From assembly GCA_014377445.1 (NCBI GenBank), contig JACMPP010000145.1, forward strand, positions 1-47,993: a stretch of 47,993 nt of DNA, read 5' to 3'. The notes under the pieces were generated by a model. The model did not search any database. It was not told where the DNA came from and saw nothing but the letters and a program-made list of their open reading frames with translations. Origin of the DNA: Oligoflexus sp. GTDB taxonomy: Bacteria > Bdellovibrionota_B > Oligoflexia > Oligoflexales > Oligoflexaceae. Positions 35,763-43,372 of this stretch are shown here, one piece after another (the first letter of the stretch is position 1; each line of letters begins with the position of its first letter). The position numbers were made by a program, and so were the translations under genes.

Positions 35763-36542
35763 TTAGAGGGTAATTGCTGCCGAGAGGCGCAACATTTCTT
35801 CGGATTTTTGCTGAAGCTGAGCTGAACTCATTGATTTGTAATATATGTTGGTATCGCTTTGCTCGTCTTTGGACTTGCCTTTGGCAAGCTCGGAAAAAGC
35901 CCGGCCTGCTTCAGCAAAAGCAACCTTTTGCAGATCTTTGAATTGGGGATATTGCTCGGCAAGCTCGATGTAACGATAAGCACAGGCATGATAGATTTCG
36001 CGTTTGCAGTAGAAGCGGGCGATGAATTCGGAATGGTCGGCGACTCTTCGTTTGCCGGTTTTCAGGAATTCATCCGCTTTACCTTTGTAAGTACTGCTTG
36101 GATAACTCACGACAAGCTTTTCCCATTCGGTAATGGCTTTTATCGTATATTCTTGTTCTCGATCAATCTCTTCAGGTGCTTCTGCCCAGTAAGACTCGCC
36201 GATTCGATATTGAGCCATGTCTGCTTCTGCGTGGCGCGGGTGAAGTTTAGCAAATTGTTCGTACGCAGCAGCTGCCTCGGGATACTGTCCCAGCTTATAA
36301 TGACTATTAGCAATCATCAGCTCCGCATCCGGCGCATTTTTGCTATAAGGAAAACGTGATTTAAATTCACCCAATCGCGTAATCGCAACCTCATACATTT
36401 CGTCATCGTAAGGTGCTCGTGCGTTAGCAAAGTTCGCCGCGGGATCCGAAGGGTCAACGGCTTTTTCGACACAAGCTAACGGGGCGCCAAGAAAAATTAC
36501 TAAAAGCATTAGAAGGTTGGAAAATTTTTCACGAAATTGCAT
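35763..36542 (-). CDS. bamD: Outer-membrane assembly lipoprotein BamD
   Basis: BamD is a TPR-repeat lipoprotein of the BAM complex, which inserts beta-barrel proteins in the outer membrane. It has 259 residues. The signal peptide ends in a lipobox (LGAPLACVEKA). TPR-like helices follow: YEVAITRLGEFKSRFPYSKNAPDAELMIANSHYKLGQ is the first classical pair, then YPEAAAAYEQFAKLHPRHAEADMAQYRIGESYW. The two are spaced as in YfiO/ComL. The ATG at 36542 follows AAGGG. It heads the minus-strand group with mltD and diverges from the TonB-like gene. Confidence 0.9.
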   Translation of the reverse strand: MQFREKFSNLLMLLVIFLGAPLACVEKAVDPSDPAANFANARAPYDDEMYEVAITRLGEFKSRFPYSKNAPDAELMIANSHYKLGQYPEAAAAYEQFAKLHPRHAEADMAQYRIGESYWAEAPEEIDREQEYTIKAITEWEKLVVSYPSSTYKGKADEFLKTGKRRVADHSEFIARFYCKREIYHACAYRYIELAEQYPQFKDLQKVAFAEAGRAFSELAKGKSKDEQSDTNIYYKSMSSAQLQQKSEEMLRLSAAITL

Positions 36543-36710
36543 GGGTTACCCTTCAAGTACTTGAACTTTTACCGATAAACTACCATAAGGTCATGAAGGC
36601 CAGCGATGACCCTTTTTGAGACGCCACATTGTTTTTTTGGGCCCGGCAATTAATATCACAAGCGTTTTTGCTTATATTTACTGCCTTGCCGAGTCGAAAT
36701 AGAGGCCCGA

Positions 36711-37724
36711 TTGAAAAAGGTAACCCATAAAATAACAATGTTCACTGGTGTGCCAGGACAAAGCTGGTACTGGGTTCTCGCGGCTATCCTCGTCTCACTT
36801 CTCCTCCATATCATATCCATTACCGAATTACCAAATCACGGCCGAAATCCATTGCTGCCCACGCCAAAGACGACAGAAAAGCATGAGGACGTGAAGGTAA
36901 ATATCGTTAAGAAGAAGAAAGTGGAGACTAAGAAAGCGAAGGATCCTGACCGCATTCTTGAGACGCCCCTGACCGAGACAAAAGCTCCCACAGTCGCGTC
37001 CCGTCTAGGGGCTCAAGATCATATCGCCGAAGTTGAGAAGAAGATTTCCAGTCTATTACCTCGTCCAAAAGCGGCAGATCCAGGTCAGTTAGGCCGCGAT
37101 ATTAAGCCTCAGAAGGCCGGACGTCCGTCTCCCGAAGCGGCACAGGACCAGACTAAGCCTGAAAATCTTAAGCCGATGATGATGACTCCAAAGAAGTCGC
37201 TAACCGTTGAGGCTCAAAGGCAAAAAATGCCGAGTATCACAGCCCCGGACGGCACGGTAATCGTTCCCTCTCAAGAGAAAATGAAGCCCCGTACCAAATA
37301 CGAAGCCCTGATGCCCAATTCAAAAGAGATGAATAATCAGGTCGCAGCGGGTTACCAGGACTTCGTGGAAGAAGAAGTGGAAACCGGCGATAAGATCGAC
37401 ATGAATACGACGAACTTCCGGTTCATCGGCTACTTCACATCCATTCGAAAAGCCTTCGAGCTCGTCTGGGTCTATCCTGCGGAAGCTGTCCGCCGGGGCC
37501 TTCAAGGTGAGGTTCACGTCGAGTTCACGATTGCGAAAGACGGCAAGGTCACACGCATCAAAGTCGTCGAAACCTCAGGTCATAAAATTCTTGATGACGC
37601 CGTTGTTGAAGGCCTTAAGTTGGCCTCACCCTTCGGCCCCCTTCCGCCAGGTTACACGAAGGAGCATTTGACAATTGTCGGGTCTTTTCGCTACGTGCTC
37701 AGCAACTATGCAAGTGGTCCGTAA
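36711..37724 (+). CDS. TonB-family energy transducer-like protein
   Basis: A 337-residue inner-membrane-anchored periplasmic protein. One N-terminal membrane segment (about 19-37, VLAAILVSLLLHIISI) is followed by a long Lys/Pro-rich spacer (about 50-200). A TonB-type C-terminal domain comes last (about 245-335: VYPAEAVRRGLQGEVHVEFTI, GKVTRIKVVETSGHKILDDAVVEGL). TonB proteins transmit proton-motive energy to outer-membrane receptors. No exbB or exbD is adjacent, so this may be a TonB-like protein with another partner. It starts with TTG at 36711 with AGAGG upstream. Confidence 0.85.
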   Translation: MKKVTHKITMFTGVPGQSWYWVLAAILVSLLLHIISITELPNHGRNPLLPTPKTTEKHEDVKVNIVKKKKVETKKAKDPDRILETPLTETKAPTVASRLGAQDHIAEVEKKISSLLPRPKAADPGQLGRDIKPQKAGRPSPEAAQDQTKPENLKPMMMTPKKSLTVEAQRQKMPSITAPDGTVIVPSQEKMKPRTKYEALMPNSKEMNNQVAAGYQDFVEEEVETGDKIDMNTTNFRFIGYFTSIRKAFELVWVYPAEAVRRGLQGEVHVEFTIAKDGKVTRIKVVETSGHKILDDAVVEGLKLASPFGPLPPGYTKEHLTIVGSFRYVLSNYASGP

Positions 37725-37919
37725 GCAGGCTTCCCTAAGTAAAACTAATCTTTGATCTTTTTTTTAGCCCCAATGCCCCTTCCCATTGGAACATGCCTTG
37801 CATTACTGCCAGGTGATAGAATAACTTCGTCTAAACACGAATCGTTATTCCAGTGGGTGGTCGGCCGATCGCCTTGTTACAGTAACCCTGGCTCATGTCA
37901 AAGAACGGAGTGGGAAAGT

Positions 37920-38339
37920 ATGGAAAAGGCATCAAAGATAAAGGTTCAGCCTGGGAAAATTGTAACTCGAATCGATGAGATCGATACCACGATCGAATTG
38001 CGTTTTTTACAACCAATCGATGAGCACATGCTTTCGCTTTTTGAAGCGATTCAGACCAGCAGTTACGAAGCTCCCAAGGCTGATCGTGACGAATGCCTGG
38101 CCCGTGTGAGTCAAACCCTTCGCAAGGCGCAAGGTTGTTTGGTCAGCAAAGACAAAGGCGCCCTTGATGGGCTCGCTCAAGAGCTCTCGCATTCGGCTCT
38201 GAAAATCGGCGCGGCTAAACTTCTGACTTCAGCAATCGAAGTCCAGGGACTGGCTCGCATTGGCGATTTCAAAGCAGCCGCGGACCTCTTGGGGCGCATG
38301 GAAGTGGAGCTGGTCGAAGTCAGAGCGCACTACCAGTAA
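37920..38339 (+). CDS. Histidine phosphotransfer (HPt) domain protein
   Basis: From the ATG at 37920 (GGAGTGGG upstream) the protein has 139 residues; the open frame extends back to 37752 but without a ribosome site. The C-terminal half is a four-helix HPt-type bundle with LSHSALKIGAAKLL. The phosphorylatable residue would be His91 and the segment ARIGDFKAAADLLGRMEVEL is the usual HPt end. The glycine after the His motif (usually HxLKGSS) is replaced by Ile-Gly, so the match is not perfect. No kinase is adjacent. It could receive phosphate from a hybrid kinase elsewhere and pass it to the response regulator 1.6 kb away; that link is inference. Confidence 0.7.
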   Translation: MEKASKIKVQPGKIVTRIDEIDTTIELRFLQPIDEHMLSLFEAIQTSSYEAPKADRDECLARVSQTLRKAQGCLVSKDKGALDGLAQELSHSALKIGAAKLLTSAIEVQGLARIGDFKAAADLLGRMEVELVEVRAHYQ

Positions 38340-38365
38340 GCTCAGTCATTTAATGAAACGAGTCG

Positions 38366-38408
38366 ATCCTAAGCTTCAGGATAACCTGGGCTTAGGATTT
38401 TTGTTTTG
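38366..38408 (+). terminator. Rho-independent terminator after the HPt gene
   Basis: Stem ATCCTAAGC / GCTTAGGAT (38366-38374, 38390-38398) with an inner CAGG/CCTG helix, then TTTTTGTTTT. It separates the HPt gene from the convergent aroB. Confidence 0.85.
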
Positions 38409-38417
38409 AGTTTAACA

Positions 38418-39830
38418 TCAAAGTTTGAGAGCAAGTCGCGAGTCGATCAAGCCACTTTCCAGAAGAAAGCTTCGGCAAAGTTTCTTGAATTGCTCATGAC
38501 CTACGGGTGCCGTGTAGAGTGCCCCGCGCCTAACGAACTGGCCCCATTCCTCCAAAAGAACCCATTCCGAAGAGCCGCTATCCTGGTTTTTTTTATCCTG
38601 CATCACGCCTTCGGCAAGAAGATCCAGCAGACTGCCTTCCGGGAGCTGGTCCAGCCCCAGATGGTCGCGAAGTTTTTCGGCGGAAAGCAGAAAGCAGGAG
38701 GATTCAATCTGTTCCGAAATCTCCTGATAGCTATGGTCATTGAGATGACCGATTCGATGGCTCAGATAGAGAGCGAAGAGCATGCCGATACCGATGGCTT
38801 CACCGTGGAGGATTGGATCCTTGGCATTAAACTGATGCGAAATTTTTTCCAGGGCATGGGCAAGCGTATGGCCAAAGTTAAGGATCGCGCGCTTGCCCGC
38901 CTCGCTTGGATCTTCACTGATAATCTGGGCCTTCACCGCCACCAAGCGGGAAAGATAGGGTTCGATCGACGGGACTAAGAACGGCATCTTAGCGATGATA
39001 TCAGCAAGCTGTTTATCACCCGCAATAACCGCATGCTTATAACCTTCGGCGAGTCCCGCATTGAATTCCCGTTCATTCAAAGTTTTGAGCCAGGCCGGAG
39101 TGATCACGACTTCGAGAGGAAAAGCGAAGAGGCCGAGCTGGTTTTTGCCAAAACGCCCAAAGTTCACTCCCGTCTTACCCCCAACGCACGCGTCGAGCAT
39201 AGCGAGCAGTGTCGTGGGAATGAGGCGAAAAGGGCGATTCAGCAAGGCTGATGTAAATGCCGCGACGTCAGCAAGAATGCCGCCACCAACGATGGTGACA
39301 ACACCCGAGTGTTCATGAATCCAGTTTCTTATCTGGGCAGCTGTATCGAGTGACTTCGAATTTTCGTCCAGATTGAGGCTGAGATCTTGCGGGCGAAGCT
39401 TAAGCTTCCAGGCCTTCGCAACCTTAGCATCGATAAGATGAGGCCCATCCTCAACGAAGAGCTCCGGAGCTTCATTTCCAGATAAAAAACGGACTTTATA
39501 ACTGCCTGAGATCAAGGCCGGCTCTTGTTTTGAGTAGGCGACGCCTCGACGGAAAATTTGAGCCGCCTGGATCCAAGGGGCGCGATTAGACAACGCATCG
39601 ATTTGCCAACCGACGCTTCGGCTCAAATGGAGTTCAAAGGCTTGTTCAAGAACGGCAATGGTGCCTTCAGGCCATGCGAAAGCCTTCTCTGTAGCTTTCT
39701 GCAAAGCATCACTTTGCGGAAGCGCAGCCTGGGAAACGAAGTGATACCACCTCTTCGGTTCGAGGCTCGGATGAGTCATGGTCCAGGAGACTTCGAGGGT
39801 GCATTCTTGCATTGGTTCGGGAGTACTCAC
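38418..39830 (-). CDS. aroB: 3-dehydroquinate synthase with N-terminal extension
   Basis: AroB closes the ring of DAHP to 3-dehydroquinate in the shikimate pathway (NAD+, zinc). Core motifs are VTIVGGGILADVAAF, the active-site LIPTTLLAMLDACVGGKTGVNFG, GLAEGYKHAVIAGD, NFGHTLAHALEKI (zinc His) and HGEAIGIGM (zinc His). It is 470 residues, against about 360 in E. coli. The first ~100 residues before the NAD-binding part are an extra, poorly conserved region of unknown role. It starts with GTG at 39830 behind AAGAGG. The neighbours are unrelated; no aroK is adjacent. Confidence 0.92.
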   Translation of the reverse strand: MSTPEPMQECTLEVSWTMTHPSLEPKRWYHFVSQAALPQSDALQKATEKAFAWPEGTIAVLEQAFELHLSRSVGWQIDALSNRAPWIQAAQIFRRGVAYSKQEPALISGSYKVRFLSGNEAPELFVEDGPHLIDAKVAKAWKLKLRPQDLSLNLDENSKSLDTAAQIRNWIHEHSGVVTIVGGGILADVAAFTSALLNRPFRLIPTTLLAMLDACVGGKTGVNFGRFGKNQLGLFAFPLEVVITPAWLKTLNEREFNAGLAEGYKHAVIAGDKQLADIIAKMPFLVPSIEPYLSRLVAVKAQIISEDPSEAGKRAILNFGHTLAHALEKISHQFNAKDPILHGEAIGIGMLFALYLSHRIGHLNDHSYQEISEQIESSCFLLSAEKLRDHLGLDQLPEGSLLDLLAEGVMQDKKNQDSGSSEWVLLEEWGQFVRRGALYTAPVGHEQFKKLCRSFLLESGLIDSRLALKL

Positions 39831-39977
39831 TTTTTTGCCTCTTTTTTCATCCGACCCATAGGGGAAAACCCGGAGGGCCTCAGGTTTTCCGCCTGTTTAC
39901 CGACTATAAGTGAGGCAGTCCTACTTCAGGTAAGAATTGCGGCCTCTGTAAGAACCTAGGAAGGGATCTAAGATCAC

Positions 39978-40490
39978 ATGAACCACCGTAACAAAAACAT
40001 AGCCGACCGCTCTATTCGTCGTCAGGTTGAAGCTATGACGCGGAAGAGGCTGGCCAGTCAAGACATAGTCGATCTCAATGACTTCAGAAGCCTTAAAAAA
40101 GATCAGTATCAACCTAGTATACTCGTTGTTGATGATGAAGAGATCATGCGCAATGCCTTGAAAAGAATTCTTGAAAGCGAAAATTACAAAGTAATTTTGG
40201 CAGAAGACGCTATGGGCCTGACAAAGATTCTAGATACGGCTCAGTTTGACCTTATTCTTCTCGATATTAACCTCCCTTGGGTCGATGGTTTGGAGCTTTG
40301 TTCCATGTTGAAAGGGCATCCGTCCTTGAGTCATGTTCCCTTGATACTTTGTTCGGGTCGCAAATCAAAAGAAGACATCGAAAAAGGCTTCGCAGCGGGC
40401 TGCAATGACTACATTACCAAGCCATTTGAGGTCGATCGAATTCTGGAAGTTGTGTCAAAATCACTCGGTGTCTTGGAACTTGCGAAATAA
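39978..40490 (+). CDS. Single-domain response regulator
   Basis: A 170-residue CheY-like receiver. After a 47-residue basic N-terminal extension (RSIRRQVEAMTRKRL), the receiver domain runs to about residue 165. It has ILVVDDEE (acidic pocket), LILLDINLP with phospho-acceptor Asp96, ILCSGR (Thr/Ser switch) and YITKPFE (Lys). No output domain is present, so it acts by protein contact. The start ATG follows AAGGGA. It lies just upstream of tRNA-Asn and may be the last core gene before the island. Confidence 0.9.
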   Translation: MNHRNKNIADRSIRRQVEAMTRKRLASQDIVDLNDFRSLKKDQYQPSILVVDDEEIMRNALKRILESENYKVILAEDAMGLTKILDTAQFDLILLDINLPWVDGLELCSMLKGHPSLSHVPLILCSGRKSKEDIEKGFAAGCNDYITKPFEVDRILEVVSKSLGVLELAK

Positions 40491-40513
40491 ACAAAAAAGC
40501 GGAAGGTCTGTTC

Positions 40514-40542
40514 TTGACAGTTCTTCCGACTTTCGTTAATCC
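40514..40542 (+). promoter_or_regulatory. Putative promoter of tRNA-Asn
   Basis: A consensus -35 TTGACA (40514-40519) is followed by TAATCC/TTAATC at 40536-40542 with a 16-17 base spacer, ending 16 bases before the tRNA. The -10 is weaker than the -35. Confidence 0.5.
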
Positions 40543-40557
40543 TAAATCTTCTCGAGT

Positions 40558-40636
<79 letters not shown>

Positions 40637-40985
40637 TTCCCACCACCCGAACTTTTCTTCAGTAAAGTAACGGTGTCCTTTTCAGCCTTTGATCCCAAAT
40701 CCCAAAAACTCCCTCTCAAACTTTTTTTCTCGTTCCGAATAAACCGCTTTTGGCGGTTCCAATTCGAAGGGGGCCACCTTGCGTTTAGATTCTGGGCTCT
40801 TCTTCTCGCATTCTTGGCTTTCTTTATATCGCGGATTGACGCCCTATTTCCCGCTATCTGCCTTCAGGACATGACAATCCATTCGGTGACAGAAACCGCT
40901 CTCACACCTTTTTCCCTAAGTAGGGCGTAGCTCAGCCGGATCTTTATGAAGCTGTCAAAGATCAGGTGTTTTGATTGACGAGTCT
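40637..40985. other. Island left end without a supported gene
   Basis: The 349 bases between the tRNA and the transposase remnant hold an 85-codon open frame (40673-40930), which has no recognisable features. A short hairpin AACCGC-N5-GCGGTT (about 40742) is present. At 40921-40941 a stretch resembles the 5' end of a tRNA (GTAGCTCAGCCGGAT) but lacks the remainder. An integrase would be expected here and is not seen. Confidence 0.5.
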
Positions 40986-42271
40986 TTACCCAGAACTCGG
41001 ACTGAGATTTATGTTCATAATGCAGCGAGTGATCTCCTCTTTATAACGAGTGTTAAAGACAATATGGATTTGCCTTGCCTGACGAACCACCTGAGCGGCA
41101 AGGTTTATGAGTCTAAATCGTAATTTCTTCACAAAGGCTGTTTTGCCAGGAAACATTCGGCACGATACGAATCGCGTCAAGTTATGGGCAAACGCAGCGA
41201 CCAATCCATAGACGCGATTGACATCGAGTTTCTGACAAGGAAAGTGTTTCAAATCAAAGCCGTACTTGAGTTCTTTGATGTAGTTTTCCGCGTTACCGCG
41301 TCCCCTGTAGAATAGTATCAGGTCGTCGTGAGACATCTCATGGCTGAGCAGGCTTGTGATGAAGGCATGGTATTCCCATTTAGCGTCCTCGAACAGGGGC
41401 CGTGGTCCGAGTATGGGCTTTCGCATGAGGACAACTCGATAGAGCCTTCCGTTCTGCTTAGACGAGTAGTGATTCTCCGCAAGTTCTACGCCTTCGGCCA
41501 AAAGAACGTCACTCTTGGCCTTTCGCCATTCGAGTCGCTTTTTGAAGAGGCCGCCGTAGAAATTTTCACGCAGGGCGATAACAAATTTGAACCAAAATTT
41601 ATCGCAAGCATCAAACACCTGGTTATTGCAGTAGCCGGAATCAGCGCGTAAATACCGAGCTTGTCCTAGCAGCTGCTTCCGTAAGGCTCGGCCAAGTTCC
41701 TCGATTACGTAGGGGGGCATTGTTTGCCGTGAACGTCGCACCTTCACGAACGTCGAGATGATGGGCTAGTCCAAACTGATCGAATACTGCGAGCGAATCG
41801 AGACAGTTCTCTCCTGAATAATTGAACTTTAAGCCCTCCATTTTTCTGCCATACTGGAGGTGCGAGGTGGAGTCGATATCTAGAACGATGTCGCCGTTCG
41901 GGTTGAGCGCCTTGTGAAGGGCGAGGGCCTGCGATGATAGCGACTTATTGAGTTGCCGTATGTCAGGCTTTTTAAAGCTTCCTGAGGAAGTTTCCGTAAG
42001 TCACTGGTGTTAGAGTGTCACCGGAAATGTAATCAAAGACGGGATCCTCATGGCATTTTTTCATGTCATCGAGACAGTCGGCACCCATCAGAAAACCCAT
42101 GAGGAGATTTCGAAATTTGTCGTAAGCCGAAGAGGCCGGATTAATTTTATTGGAGGGCATGGCCGAAGCGACAGTTGAAGCTAAACAGCTGTTTTCTATA
42201 AGCTGATTAAATAGCGTCAAACCGCCAGCAGAAGAAAGTGCTTTATTCGTGAAGCGAAAATTGATAGCCAT
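40986..42271 (-). pseudogene. IS1380-family transposase, two frameshifts
   Basis: This is a DDE transposase read in three pieces. The N-terminal piece (42271 to about 41975) starts MAINFRFTNKALSSAGGLTL. The middle piece (to about 41715) contains the catalytic-type IVLDIDSTSHLQYGRKMEG. The C-terminal piece (to 40986) contains RADSGYC and FYRGRGNAENYIKELKYGFDLKHFP, the IS1380 signature with its Glu. The first shift is one extra base near 41975-41985; the second is at a run of six C on the minus strand (41712-41717). Without the shifts the protein would have about 420 residues, normal for the family. I found no convincing terminal inverted repeats, so the ends of the element are not defined. Confidence 0.85.
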
Positions 42272-42950
42272 AAAGTCAGGTCCTGGATCAATGAGTTGTA
42301 CTTTAGTCGGGAAAGCTCACCAGGATTTTTTTATGCCTATTTCTCGCCAATGCACTTTACTAAATCTAAAATCTTTCACCCAACGGTGTACCTGAGAAAA
42401 ACCTCGAAACCCGGATCTGGTAGGTCATGAGAAACTATGGCCGGGAGGAGTTTTTAATATCAGGGGTATGGAGTTCGGAGGGAGGCCGACACAATTTTCG
42501 TCAACGCTTCAATTTGTACCGTGAACTACGCAGCAACCAACCTACCCATCGTTGTCGAATTATAATCTTTTTCACACCATAGTCGGGCACTATACTCCTT
42601 ATTAAACCTCACAACTCAACCCAAAATTAATGACCGAAATTTCAATTTCGTTCATTTTTGCTTTTCGCTGGTTTGGTTCATTTTATTCTCTCTCAAAAAT
42701 AGTGTGGACCTCGGAAAGTACGATGAGTTCAATGTGAGGGCGGCACGACGAATCGTTTTGCTCCAGGGTCCCGGCCCCTTGTTCGCACCAACCTCTAAGC
42801 CCGTTACCTTGACTATTATTTCGCTCACCCCGTTTAAGGCTAAATGGGTCTAATATTGCTTATTTCGACTTCACGTAGCGGTAGGAACAGGAAGTTTTTA
42901 GCCAAGAGAACGATTATTTAGAAATTTTAAACAAACGCCTTCCTCATCGA
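42272..42950. other. Non-coding stretch of the island
   Basis: About 680 bases without a supported gene. The region holds an imperfect palindrome TGACCGAAATT-TC-AATTTCGTTCA (42631-42654, one mismatch) followed by TTTTTG, which looks like a terminator or operator but has no clear partner gene. Base composition is mixed and no long open frame is present. The left part may include the outer end of the IS element. Confidence 0.5.
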
Positions 42951-42979
42951 TTGACATGAGTCAAATTTACCCCTAGATA
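42951..42979 (+). promoter_or_regulatory. Strong sigma-70 promoter of the island operon
   Basis: TTGACA (42951-42956), a 17-base spacer, then TAGATA (42974-42979): a perfect -35 and a near-consensus -10 at the best spacing. The -35 is part of a small palindrome TTGAC-ATGA-GTCAA. The expected start of transcription is near 42986, 27 bases before the first gene. Confidence 0.75.
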
Positions 42980-43012
42980 ACACTTACGAATGCGCTTTAT
43001 GGAGACAATATC

Positions 43013-43372
43013 TTGAAGTCAGTTGGGAAAACAAAGCTTACTCTTGCTTTTGGCTTTATGGCCTTTCTAGTCTATACGTTTTTTAAAATTATCACTCCCT
43101 CGATGCCAATCCCTATTACAAAAGAAAAGGTCCTTAGCCCTACAAGGCAAACCTTAGAAAATTATCTTTCCATGCTTGAGAACGCATCTTTGCGAAACAA
43201 CGGGGAACTGACTTGCGATATCAAAACGGCAGAGTTATTTAAGTTTGAAGACCAGTGGCAAAAGCCAATCCACTGCAAGACTGAAAACGGCGTTTTGATT
43301 TTATCCAGCGATGGCGAAGACAAAACTTCTAATACCGATGACGACATAATTTTATCAAAGGCAAATAAATGA
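43013..43372 (+). CDS. Membrane-anchored pseudopilin-like protein
   Basis: A 119-residue protein starting with TTG at 43013 behind GGAG. One N-terminal membrane segment (about 8-27) anchors it. The exported part has a helix (TRQTLENYLSMLENASL) and a C-terminal pattern WQKPIHCKTENGVLILSSDG then DKTSNTDDDI. This resembles the C-terminal calcium-binding end of GspG-type major pseudopilins (DxWGxPY...SxGxDG...DDI). It lacks a clear prepilin-peptidase site, so it may be a pseudopilin-derived domain rather than a pilin. Two Cys (CDIK, HCKT) could form a disulfide. It overlaps the next gene by four bases (ATGA) and is the first gene of the operon. Confidence 0.65.
   Translation: MKSVGKTKLTLAFGFMAFLVYTFFKIITPSMPIPITKEKVLSPTRQTLENYLSMLENASLRNNGELTCDIKTAELFKFEDQWQKPIHCKTENGVLILSSDGEDKTSNTDDDIILSKANK

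Noticed and set aside
40742..40758. Hairpin AACCGC-N5-GCGGTT as a terminator for tRNA-Asn
   Set aside because: No T run follows, and a better terminator lies behind the right tRNA copy.
42272..42420. Terminal inverted repeats of the IS1380 element
   Set aside because: I compared the sequences outside the transposase and found only short CCTGAG/CGGATC similarities, not a convincing pair.
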